Source: Thiomicrorhabdus xiamenensis (GTDB lineage Bacteria; Pseudomonadota; Gammaproteobacteria; Thiomicrospirales; Thiomicrospiraceae). Taken from it: DNA of 64,000 nt. Where the stretch lies: NCBI RefSeq assembly GCF_013282625.1, contig NZ_CP054020.1:2480001-2544000 (forward strand), in the 5' to 3' direction. How positions within the stretch are numbered: the stretch's first letter is position 1; the number at the start of each line of letters is the position of its first letter. A program made the translations under genes and the position numbers. The notes beneath the pieces were generated by a model. The model did no database searches and was not told where the DNA came from. It worked only from the letters and a program-made list of their open reading frames with translations. Positions 18,700 to 26,593 of the stretch are shown here, in pieces.

Positions 18700-19551
18700 C
18701 TAAGCAAACACGACGGTCTTATTGCCGTGCACTAACACACGATCTTCCAAGTGGTATTTCAAACCTCGTGCCAAGACGTTCTTCTCGACATCTTTTCCGA
18801 GCACCACCATCTGCTCCGCCGATTCGCTATGCGAAACGCGGGTCACGTCCTGTTCGATAATCGGTCCGGCATCCAAATCCTGGGTCACGTAGTGACAGGT
18901 CGCCCCGATCAGCTTGACCCCGCGCACAAATGCCTGATGGTAAGGTTTGGCACCGATGAAAGACGGCAAAAAACTGTGGTGAATATTGATGATCTGACCG
19001 GGGTATTTTTCGCACAGCGCCGGCGGGATAATCTGCATATAGCGCGCCAGCACAATCGTATCCGCTTCGTAGTGTTCGACCCACTTGACCACTTCGGCAA
19101 ATGCCTGCGGCTTGTTATCCGGCGTAACCGGAATATGGATATAAGGAATACCGTGCCATTCGACCAGCGCTTTCATATCCAGATGGTTGGAAATCACACA
19201 TGGAATATCGCAGCCCAATTCGCCGCTGCTCCAGCGATAAAGCAAGTCGGCCAGACAGTGATCCTGTTTACTGACCATCAGTAAAACGCGTTTTTTGACG
19301 CAGGTTGAGTTCAACTGCCACTTCATCTCAAACTCTTCGGCAATTTTCGAGAAACCTTCCCGAAACGCCTCATCCGAGATTTGAATATCGGTAATTTCAT
19401 TGCGCATAAAGAACATGCCGGAATGCGCATCCGCATGATGATTGGCTTCCGAGATCATGCAATTGTTTTCCGCGAGAAACGCCGAAACCTTGGCGACAAT
19501 CCCCACGCGATCCGGGCATGAAATCGTTAGAACATAAGAATTTTTTTCCAT
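18700..19551 (-). CDS. purU: formyltetrahydrofolate deformylase
   Basis: 283 residues: an N-terminal ACT domain (about 5-85) and a formyltransferase fold with the catalytic blocks HHSFLPSFIGAKPYHQA and TQDLDAGPIIEQDV. It hydrolyses 10-formyl-THF to formate and THF. As first gene of the operon it closes the one-carbon branch: methylene-THF from MgdC, formyl-THF by FolD, formate by PurU, with THF recycled. The start follows a GAGAGGA ribosome site. Confidence 0.95.
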   Translation of the reverse strand: MEKNSYVLTISCPDRVGIVAKVSAFLAENNCMISEANHHADAHSGMFFMRNEITDIQISDEAFREGFSKIAEEFEMKWQLNSTCVKKRVLLMVSKQDHCLADLLYRWSSGELGCDIPCVISNHLDMKALVEWHGIPYIHIPVTPDNKPQAFAEVVKWVEHYEADTIVLARYMQIIPPALCEKYPGQIINIHHSFLPSFIGAKPYHQAFVRGVKLIGATCHYVTQDLDAGPIIEQDVTRVSHSESAEQMVVLGKDVEKNVLARGLKYHLEDRVLVHGNKTVVFA

Positions 19552-19584
19552 TTAAAGTTTTCCTCTCAAGAAACTTTGATTCAC

Positions 19585-19613
19585 ATATTAAACAATTCGT
19601 TTTTTCATGACAA
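19585..19613 (-). promoter_or_regulatory. sigma-70 promoter of the methylamine (purU-mgd-gmaS-mgs-folD) operon
   Basis: On the minus strand TTGTCA (19608-19613), 17 bases, TAATAT (19585-19590). The predicted start is near 19578, about 27 bases before the purU ATG. No sigma-54 motif was found here, in contrast with the cyanase and transporter operons nearby. Confidence 0.65.
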
Positions 19614-20019
19614 GAACTTTTTTTTAACTTTAGTAATTATTTTTTAATATCGGGAAACCTTTAGCCTCAGACAACGGTCTGCAGCAAACAAAAATGGCTG
19701 TAACGGAGAATAGAGAGAAGAGGTGCTAAGAAGCGAAAACAGAAGTTCGCTCTGGCGACCAAAATCAGAACAAGAGTTAATTAATATAGAGTGAATCCGA
19801 CTCCCGCCAAGGGAAAACCGCTATGAAGGCAGACTGCAGCGAGCGTTGACGCCTGTATAAATAAAAGGAGCGAGGAAGTGATGCGCGACAATCCGCAGGC
19901 AAGCCTCCCCTTAAAAGAGGGACAGATTTGGTTTTTTGGATTTGACGCCTAAACCTGCAACGGCAAGAAAGCCTTGCAGGAGGGATAAAGCAATAATGTA
20001 TGCAAATCGAATTTTTGTG
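19614..20019. other. non-coding region with hairpins between purU and fbpC
   Basis: About 400 bases without a convincing gene. It contains a stem CCTGCAA / TTGCAGG around 19953-19980, a TTTTTT run at 19932 and GC-rich segments (19800-19920). It does not match 6S RNA, RNase P RNA, SRP RNA, or the glycine and cobalamin riboswitches as I know them. It could hold the fbpC terminator, a small RNA, or decayed sequence. Confidence 0.4.
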
Positions 20020-21075
20020 CTATTCGCCCGAGAGGGCTTTTGGAAAGACCACGGCATGATCCATTTCCAGCTTGATACCGATTTTCGAACCGACCGGATG
20101 GTCGTGATGCGACTGGCTCATACACATTACCTTTTCGCCGCTCGGCAGCTTCAGGGTAAACAGGAAATGCGAACCGCGGAATGCGCGGTTAACCACTTCC
20201 AGTTTCCAGTCACTGCTATCGTCATGAATAATGTCGTCCGGACGAACCAGTACCGAAACTTCCTCACCGGACTCGGTGCCGAAAGGCAGATGGGTTTTTA
20301 AGAGGCCAAGCTCGGTGTGCACCGCGCGGCAATCGCAGACACGACCGCTGATTAACGACCCCTGACCGATAAAATCGGCAATAAACGGATGCAGAGGCTG
20401 ATGATAGAGGTTATAGGGCGTATCCCATTGCAGCAGTCTACCGTCCTTTAAAACCCCCACCGAGTCGGCCATCGCAAAGGCTTCATTCTGGTTATGTGTG
20501 ACCATCAGAGCGCTGATTCCCTCAGATTTCAAAATTCCGCGAACCTCTCTGGCCAGCGATTCGCGCAATTCGACATCCAACCCGGAAAACGGCTCGTCCA
20601 TTAACAGCATCGTCGGGCGCGGAGCCAAAGCTCTGGCCAAAGCAATGCGCTGCTGCTGGCCTCCCGAAAGCTGATGCGGATAACGATCGCCGACCTGCGG
20701 CAAGCCGATCAATTCCAGCAGCTGCTGAATACGCTCGCGCTTCAGCGCCGCCGGAAACTTATCCAAACCGAAAGCGATATTGTCGTACACGGTCATGTGC
20801 GGAAAGAGCGCATAATCCTGAAAAACCATGCCGATTTTGCGCTTCTCGGTCGGCACATTCACCCTGTCCGACGCCATTAACGTCTCGCCGATACGAATTT
20901 CACCACCGCTCGGCGCATGCAACCCGGCAATCGTCCGCAGCAAAGTGGTTTTTCCGCAGCCGCTGGGGCCGAGCAGACAACCGATCTCGCCCTCGCGCAA
21001 TCTGAGGTCGATACGATTCACCACGGTATGCGCCTGATGGCTGGCTTGGACTTGATGGAGATTCAATTCAGGCAT
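20020..21075 (-). CDS. fbpC: ferric iron ABC transporter ATP-binding protein
   Basis: 351 residues: Walker A GPSGCGKTTLL, signature LSGGQQQRIALARAL, Walker B LLMDEPFSGLD, and a C-terminal TOBE-like region as in FbpC/PotA-type ATPases. It energises import through the FbpB permease, whose gene end it overlaps by 8 bases. Specificity for Fe(III) is inferred from the binding protein and the Fur-like site upstream of fbpA. Confidence 0.88.
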   Translation of the reverse strand: MPELNLHQVQASHQAHTVVNRIDLRLREGEIGCLLGPSGCGKTTLLRTIAGLHAPSGGEIRIGETLMASDRVNVPTEKRKIGMVFQDYALFPHMTVYDNIAFGLDKFPAALKRERIQQLLELIGLPQVGDRYPHQLSGGQQQRIALARALAPRPTMLLMDEPFSGLDVELRESLAREVRGILKSEGISALMVTHNQNEAFAMADSVGVLKDGRLLQWDTPYNLYHQPLHPFIADFIGQGSLISGRVCDCRAVHTELGLLKTHLPFGTESGEEVSVLVRPDDIIHDDSSDWKLEVVNRAFRGSHFLFTLKLPSGEKVMCMSQSHHDHPVGSKIGIKLEMDHAVVFPKALSGE

Positions 21076-22693
21076 GAGATTTATCCATTAACTTACTTAA
21101 GATAATAACCGGAATCAGGCCGGTAAGCACAATCAGCAGAGCCGGCAGACCGGCGTCGGCAAGCCGCTCATCCGCCGCCATTTCATAGGCACGGATTGAC
21201 AGAGTATCAAAATTGAACGGTCGCAGGATCAGCGTCGTCGGCAGCTCTTTCAAAACCTCGACAAACACCAGAATCAACGCGGTCAGCAGGCTGGTTTTCA
21301 TTAACGGCAAATGAATGCGTCCGAGAATATTCCACGAAGAGGCGCCCAGCGTACGTGCCGAATCATCCATACTCGGTTTGATGCGCTGCAAACCGGATTC
21401 CACCGACTGCAAGGAGACCGACAGAAAACGCACGCTGTAGGCAAACACCAGCGCAAACAAAGTCCCCGAGAGCAACAGTCCGGTAGAAATCTGATAATTT
21501 TCATAAAAGAAATCATCGATTGTTTTGTCCAGCCACGCCAATGGAATCAGAATAGCGATCGCCAAGACCGTTCCCGGAACCGCGTAACCGAGATGCGCCA
21601 GCTGAACCGTCTGCGAAACGGTTTTATTGGCACTGATCCGTTTGGCGTACGCCAAAATCACCGCCAGAATCACCGCAACGACTGCCGTAATGAAAGCGAG
21701 TGAGAAGCTGTTCCAGGCCAATTCAAAGAACTCATTATTCCAGCCAGTCTCGGCGGTGGTGACCGTCCAATACAGCAGTTGACCGCTCGGCACCAGAAAC
21801 CCGAACAGAATCGGCAGGAAACAGACCGCAAACGCCGCCATTCCTCGACGGCCGGAAAGCACAACCCGTTCAACTGCATCGCCTTTCGCATACCCGCCAA
21901 AATAGCGCTGCTGCTTACGCGACCAGCGCTCAACCAGAATTAGAACACCGACAAATGCCAGCAGCACCAGCGACAACTGTACCGCCGTTGAGGTATCGCC
22001 CAACCCGGACCAGGTTCTGTAGATCCCGGTGGTAAAAGTATCCACCCCAAAATGCTGCACTGCACCGAAATCAGCCAGCGTCTCCATCAGCGCCAAAGTC
22101 ACCCCGGCGATAATCGCCGGCCTGGCCATCGGCAAGGCGATACGCAGGAAACTTTTATAAGGGCCCGCGCCCAAAGTACAACTGACCTCAAGCGCATGCT
22201 GACTGGCCCCGCCGAAAGCACTGCGACTGAGCAGATAAACATAGGGGTATAAGACGAACGAGAACAGCAGAATCGCACCGCCCACCGAGCGGATTTCCGG
22301 GAACCAGAGTGAGACACCGTTGCCGAAAATCTCTCTGAGTGCCGACTGAACCGGCCCTTCGAACTCCAAGAGCCCGGTATAGGTGTAAGAACTGATATAG
22401 GCCGGCATTGCCAAAGGCAGCAGTAGCGCCCAGTGCAGCCAGCGACTGCCGACGAACCGGTAATGGCTGATCAACCAGGCGGCAGGCACCCCCAGAAGCA
22501 GGGTGCCGGAAGCCACCCCGATCATCAGAAGGATCGAGTTCAGGATATAGTCGGGCAGCAACGTATCCATCAGATGCTGCCAGTTATTGCCTCCTGACTC
22601 AAAAACAAAAGAGACCAGCACCCAGATGGGTGTGGTCATCACGAATGCAATCAGAATGGTAATAAAAAGCCAAAGCCTTGGCGATTTTGTCAT
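21068..22693 (-). CDS. fbpB: ferric iron ABC transporter permease (two-module)
   Basis: 541 residues with about 12 hydrophobic segments arranged as two copies of the permease module, typical of FbpB/SfuB. EAA-loop-like blocks are seen in both halves (for example CTLGAGPYKSFLRIALPMARPA and ARTLGASSWNILGRIHLPLMK). It forms the membrane channel for iron released by FbpA. It lies 44 bases after fbpA and overlaps fbpC. Confidence 0.9.
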   Translation of the reverse strand: MTKSPRLWLFITILIAFVMTTPIWVLVSFVFESGGNNWQHLMDTLLPDYILNSILLMIGVASGTLLLGVPAAWLISHYRFVGSRWLHWALLLPLAMPAYISSYTYTGLLEFEGPVQSALREIFGNGVSLWFPEIRSVGGAILLFSFVLYPYVYLLSRSAFGGASQHALEVSCTLGAGPYKSFLRIALPMARPAIIAGVTLALMETLADFGAVQHFGVDTFTTGIYRTWSGLGDTSTAVQLSLVLLAFVGVLILVERWSRKQQRYFGGYAKGDAVERVVLSGRRGMAAFAVCFLPILFGFLVPSGQLLYWTVTTAETGWNNEFFELAWNSFSLAFITAVVAVILAVILAYAKRISANKTVSQTVQLAHLGYAVPGTVLAIAILIPLAWLDKTIDDFFYENYQISTGLLLSGTLFALVFAYSVRFLSVSLQSVESGLQRIKPSMDDSARTLGASSWNILGRIHLPLMKTSLLTALILVFVEVLKELPTTLILRPFNFDTLSIRAYEMAADERLADAGLPALLIVLTGLIPVIILSKLMDKSHA

Positions 22694-22737
22694 AAATTTC
22701 CCATTAAAAACCTATCCTGCAGAGAGCGCCTTTTTCC

Positions 22738-23772
22738 TTAACGCCAGCCTGCGCGATCCATAATCTTGACCGCAGCCGGGTTCAGCTCGCCCAGCTTGGA
22801 AAGATTCAAGCTGTCGCTATGGAAAGTTCCCCAGGATTTCAGGGTATCACTGACCTGCACACCATCAAGAACCGGATATTCATTATTGGTTTCGGCATAC
22901 CACTGCTGCGATTTTTCCGACAACAGGAATTTAATCAGTTTATTGGCGTTGGCGGTATTTTTCGACGATTTGGTAATGGCGATACCGCTGACATTAATAT
23001 GCGTACCGCGATCCTGCTGATTTGGCCAGAAAACCGCGACCTTGTCTGCCGCCTGACGCTGCGCCTGATCCTTGCCGTTTAGCATCTGTCCCAGATAATA
23101 GGTGTTCACGACGGCCAGATCACACTGTCCTGCTGCAACCGCCTTAACCTGATCGCGATCGCCGCCCTTTGGCTTACGCGCCAGATTCTTCACCAATCCC
23201 TCGGCCCATTGCGCCGTCTTTTCCTCGCCTTGATGCGAGATCATCGACGCCACCAGCGACTGGTTATAGATATTGTTAGAAGAGCGGATACAGATCTTAT
23301 TTTTCCATTTAGAATCCGCCAGAGCTTCATAGGTCGAAAGATCCTTTGGATCCACACGATCTTTGGCATACACGACCACGCGAGCGCGAGTGGTCAGTCC
23401 AAGCCAATAGTTATCCTTATCCCGAAGATTCGCCGGAACCTTTTCCAGAAGCTCCCGATCGATTTCGGCCTTCAATACACCGGACTCTTTCGCCCGGTGC
23501 AAACGCCCTGCATCCGTCGTAATCAGAATATCGGCAGGCGAACGACGTCCTTCCGATTCAAGGCGTTTTAAGAGCGCGTCCGCTTTACTGGTAATCAGAT
23601 TAACCGTAATCCCGCTTTCTTTGGAAAACTCGTCCAGCAAAGGCTTTATCAACTGGGCCTTACGGGCAGAATAGACATTAACCACCTCTTCCGCACTGGC
23701 CTGATGCACTGGCATCGCCAGAGTCACCGCCATAAAAAGCGTACTGAATAGTGTAAAGTTAAATCGTTTCAT
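22738..23772 (-). CDS. fbpA: periplasmic ferric iron-binding protein
   Basis: 344 residues. A Sec signal peptide (MKRFNFTLFSTLFMAV...) ends near ASAEEVVNVYSAR, the usual mature start of FbpA/FutA proteins. NTYYLG carries the paired tyrosines that ligand iron in this family. I chose ATG 23772: GGGAG lies about 9 bases upstream, and the other in-frame ATG at 23781 overlaps that site. A Fur-like sequence sits about 75 bases upstream. Confidence 0.88.
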   Translation of the reverse strand: MKRFNFTLFSTLFMAVTLAMPVHQASAEEVVNVYSARKAQLIKPLLDEFSKESGITVNLITSKADALLKRLESEGRRSPADILITTDAGRLHRAKESGVLKAEIDRELLEKVPANLRDKDNYWLGLTTRARVVVYAKDRVDPKDLSTYEALADSKWKNKICIRSSNNIYNQSLVASMISHQGEEKTAQWAEGLVKNLARKPKGGDRDQVKAVAAGQCDLAVVNTYYLGQMLNGKDQAQRQAADKVAVFWPNQQDRGTHINVSGIAITKSSKNTANANKLIKFLLSEKSQQWYAETNNEYPVLDGVQVSDTLKSWGTFHSDSLNLSKLGELNPAAVKIMDRAGWR

Positions 23773-23848
23773 CCGTTTCATCTCCCTGGGTAAAACACCC
23801 TCTGTTTTTGAAGGAAGGACAAATATAAACCGAAACCCAACTGTAAAC

Positions 23849-23867
23849 AATAACAATTCTTATTATC
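23849..23867 (-). promoter_or_regulatory. Fur-box-like operator upstream of fbpABC
   Basis: The 19-mer AATAACAATTCTTATTATC matches the E. coli Fur consensus at 13 of 19 positions by my alignment and lies about 75 bases before the fbpA start, in promoter range. Confidence 0.5.
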
Positions 23868-23975
23868 TTTGAATATTTTTTCGAGCTTAAGATAATTGTA
23901 GGTGGATTATTAACAGAATCTACATACCTTAAGTAAAACAAAGAGTTACCGTTTTAGAGATGCCAATCAACAGGC

Positions 23976-24012
23976 AAAAAAAAACCTTTGAACCACCAAA
24001 TGGTTCAAAGGC
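23976..24012 (-). terminator. intrinsic terminator of cynS
   Basis: Perfect 11-bp stem CCTTTGAACCA (23985-23995) / TGGTTCAAAGG (24001-24011) with a 5-base loop. On the minus strand it is followed by a run of nine T. Confidence 0.92.
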
Positions 24013-24051
24013 TTAAAACAAAAACTAATTAAGGAGTTTTACAACAGTCTG

Positions 24052-24495
24052 TTACCAGGCTTTGTAAGGTAGGAATTTACCGTTCATGGTTACCACAACG
24101 CGGTCACCTAGTGGGTTCTCTTCTTTATCGATATCCATCGAGAAATCGATCGCACTCATAATACCGTCGCCGAATTTTTCGTGAATCAGCTCTTTCATCG
24201 TCGGACCGTAAACACCGACGATTTCGTATAGACGATAGATCAATGGATCTGTCGGAACCGCTTTTTCCCAACTCTTATGCGGGAATGCCTGCAATGCTTC
24301 AGCAACATCGGTTCCCAGACCGAGTAATTCTGCAACTTTGGTTGCTGGCTCTGCGTCCAGGTGGTTCATACCTAAACAAGCAGAGGTGGTATAAACTTCA
24401 CTTAGGCCTGCTGCCGCCGCGATATCAGTCCATCCAAGGCCCTTTTCATTTTTAGCCAATACAATTGCTTCAGTCATTGCTACTTTAGTTAACAT
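24052..24495 (-). CDS. cynS: cyanase (cyanate hydratase)
   Basis: 147 residues. The catalytic triad of the family is present as R88, E91 and S114 (YRLYEIVGVYG; SAIDF), an 8-residue offset from E. coli R96/E99/S122. The N-terminal half is the usual helical domain. It converts cyanate plus bicarbonate to ammonia and CO2. I chose ATG 24495; the 13 residues upstream lack family character and carry the GAGGGA ribosome site. It is divergent from the OsmC-like operon and preceded by a sigma-54 promoter, so nitrogen-limited expression is likely. Confidence 0.96.
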   Translation of the reverse strand: MLTKVAMTEAIVLAKNEKGLGWTDIAAAAGLSEVYTTSACLGMNHLDAEPATKVAELLGLGTDVAEALQAFPHKSWEKAVPTDPLIYRLYEIVGVYGPTMKELIHEKFGDGIMSAIDFSMDIDKEENPLGDRVVVTMNGKFLPYKAW

Positions 24496-24544
24496 AGGTT
24501 TATCTCCCTCTTTGTATAAAATCGTTAAAAGCACTGACCTTAAC

Positions 24545-24559
24545 GCATTTCTCGTGCCA
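24545..24559 (-). promoter_or_regulatory. sigma-54 promoter of cynS
   Basis: On the minus strand TGGCAC-GAGAA-ATGC: a consensus -24 box and GG/GC exactly 10 bases apart. The predicted start is near 24533, 38 bases before the cynS ATG. Confidence 0.78.
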
Positions 24560-24855
24560 ACTCTTTAAGAAGACTTATAACCTACTGTTTTTTATAAAGT
24601 TTATTAATATCCCCTCAATTTCTTTCCCCATTCACTACTTACATTGTCAGACATTGTTAACCATTCAACACTCCAAACCTTACATTTGTATTCAATTGTA
24701 ACTATTTGTAATGCTTCAAAAAAACACAAATTAAATAAGTCGTTGAAAAATAAGTGCTTTTAAATTTTTGGTATTCCGGACGCTATGTGTAAAGCATATT
24801 TCACAGTCGAAATATGACTTTGTAAAACCTTGAAAAATCCAATTAGGAGAAAAAA
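24560..24855. other. divergent cynS / osmC-like control region
   Basis: AT-rich region with repeated TTTGTA/TTGTAA half-sites (about 24680-24715) that resemble the palindrome upstream of the porin gene. These could be activator sites shared by the two directions. A weak sigma-54-like element faces the osmC-like gene. Confidence 0.4.
24769..24783 (+). promoter_or_regulatory. possible sigma-54 promoter of the osmC-like operon
   Basis: TGGTAT-TCCGG-ACGC keeps the invariant GG and GC 10 bases apart but departs from consensus elsewhere. The predicted start is near 24795, 61 bases before the ATG. Confidence 0.35.
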
Positions 24856-25398
24856 ATGTCTGATGCAGCAGTAGTTATTCCATCATGCCTACGTCCAATC
24901 GATACTGACGGTCTAAACAAACTGGGTGAAGCGGGTAAAGCAGATCCAAATGCCGTTAAAACGCTAAAATCAAAAACCGTTCTAGAAGGCCAGTTCAAAA
25001 ACTATAACTACATTCGCGACCTTCCTGCGATTGTTGTTGACGAACCACCTGGACTACTTGGTGAAGATACTGCACCAAACCCTTCTGAAATGGCCCTACT
25101 TTCTCTAGGTTCATGTCTTTCTGTTGGTGTTCAGGCGAACGCTACTAACCAGGGCATCCCTCTAACTAAACTGGAAGTTGCACTTGAAGGTGATATCAAC
25201 ATCACTGCGGTTTGGGGTACTGGTGACCTTGATCCTAACAAACCTCTAGGTGTAACCGAAGTACGCGCTTTCTTCACAATCGAATCTCCTGGTACGCCTA
25301 AAGAGAAGCTTGAAGAGCTTGTCGCACACGCAATGAAATGGTCTCCAGTAGCGAACACCTACATGAACCAAGTCAAAATGTCAGGCGAATTAGTCTAA
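24856..25398 (+). CDS. OsmC-family protein lacking the second active-site cysteine
   Basis: 180 residues. The block EMALLSLGSCLSVG holds the conserved first Cys (C87) of OsmC/Ohr peroxidases, but the position of the second Cys reads KWSPVANTY, with Ser163 instead. A standard two-Cys thiol peroxidase cycle is therefore unlikely. The ribosome site AGGAGA is strong. Leucine codons are biased to CTA (9 of 20, against 2 CTG), unlike neighbouring genes, which suggests very high expression or a different history. It is first of three genes with an ACAD-fold flavoprotein and a rubredoxin-reductase. Confidence 0.85.
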   Translation: MSDAAVVIPSCLRPIDTDGLNKLGEAGKADPNAVKTLKSKTVLEGQFKNYNYIRDLPAIVVDEPPGLLGEDTAPNPSEMALLSLGSCLSVGVQANATNQGIPLTKLEVALEGDINITAVWGTGDLDPNKPLGVTEVRAFFTIESPGTPKEKLEELVAHAMKWSPVANTYMNQVKMSGELV

Positions 25399-25459
25399 AC
25401 ACGATTTAGTTTGTGTACCGGTCTCAGCATCGGTACACAAAATTCACAAGGAGATCATC

Positions 25460-26554
25460 ATGATTCAAGAAGTGGTCCAAAAAACATTAAAACCTCTTAC
25501 AGTCGATATCGACCACGGGAAATACACCACCGAGGTGCTATCCGAGCTGGGTAAAATTGATGCCTACAGCCCGCATATCCCTTCGCAAAACGGTGGCAAG
25601 CTGGATCTGTTCAAAACCATTCACAACATGGCCTTGGTATCCGAAGAGTGTATGTCGACCGGCTTTATGATGTGGGCACACACGGTCTGCGCATGGTATA
25701 TCGAAAACGCGGACAACGAATACCTGAAAACTGAAATCCTGCCGAAAATGATGACAGGTGAACTATTCGGGGCAACTTCACTTTCCAACCCGATGAAATA
25801 CTTTGCCGGTATCGAACCGCTGAAAATCTCCGCGATCGAAACCGAAGACGGCTATATCCTAAACGGCGCTTTGCCATGGGTATCCAATATCTGGCCGGAA
25901 TCCGACAAACATTTCTTCGGCTCGATTTTCCACGTACAGGACGAAGAAGGTAATACGCTTAGAGACGCGATGGCATTGATTCCATGTGATCTTGAAGGCC
26001 TGACACTGCAACAGCAAGTTGAGTTTGTCGGCATGGAAGGGACGGGAACTTTTGCGATGGTCTTTGACAACGCATTCCTTCCGAAAAAATATCTTCTGGC
26101 GGATCCAGTCGGACCTTATCTGCAAAAAATCAAAGCCGGTTTTGTCCTTCTGCAAGCAGGTATGGCCGTTGGCGTTATCCAAGGCTGTATTAACGAAATG
26201 AACCAATCCAACCTGTCACAAAGCGCAATCAACCAGTATCTGGACAATACGCCAGAAGAACTGCAGGAAGAGCTGAATGACGCAGTGGAAATTGTTAAAG
26301 AACTTTGTGAGACACCTTACACACCTGGCGATGAATTTTTCCGCTCCGTTTTGGAAGCCCGCCTGTTGGGTGCAGAGATTTGTAAACGCGCGGCAGACTC
26401 GGTTATGCAGCATGCCGGTGCAAAAGGCTACATCGTTGATGCACCTGCACAGCGCAAATGGCGTGAAGCCTATTTCGTGATTATCGTCACACCATCAATC
26501 AAGCATTTACGTAAAGAAATTCAACGTCTGGAAGTCGGTCTGGAAGCCGCTTAA
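25460..26554 (+). CDS. acyl-CoA-dehydrogenase-superfamily flavoprotein, substrate unknown
   Basis: 364 residues with the ACAD fold: GATSLSNP-type flavin loop, WVSNIWPESD, and FVGMEGTGTFAMVFDNAFLP in the middle beta domain. In classical enzymes the catalytic Glu lies in the YEGT block; the aligned stretch here reads IIVTPSIKH, with Thr at that position. It is also shorter than most and has no acyl-CoA context. This favours a DszC/SfnC- or nitroalkane-oxidase-like activity over beta-oxidation, but that is inference. It precedes a rubredoxin-reductase by 39 bases and follows the OsmC-like gene by 61. Confidence 0.8.
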   Translation: MIQEVVQKTLKPLTVDIDHGKYTTEVLSELGKIDAYSPHIPSQNGGKLDLFKTIHNMALVSEECMSTGFMMWAHTVCAWYIENADNEYLKTEILPKMMTGELFGATSLSNPMKYFAGIEPLKISAIETEDGYILNGALPWVSNIWPESDKHFFGSIFHVQDEEGNTLRDAMALIPCDLEGLTLQQQVEFVGMEGTGTFAMVFDNAFLPKKYLLADPVGPYLQKIKAGFVLLQAGMAVGVIQGCINEMNQSNLSQSAINQYLDNTPEELQEELNDAVEIVKELCETPYTPGDEFFRSVLEARLLGAEICKRAADSVMQHAGAKGYIVDAPAQRKWREAYFVIIVTPSIKHLRKEIQRLEVGLEAA

Positions 26555-26593
26555 AAAGCAGCTGAGGCAAGGGCGTTTCAAAGGAGTAAAGTT

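Noticed and set aside
19800-19990. Riboswitch or 6S RNA between purU and fbpC
   Set aside because: Key conserved cores of glycine, cobalamin and 6S RNAs were looked for and not found on either strand.
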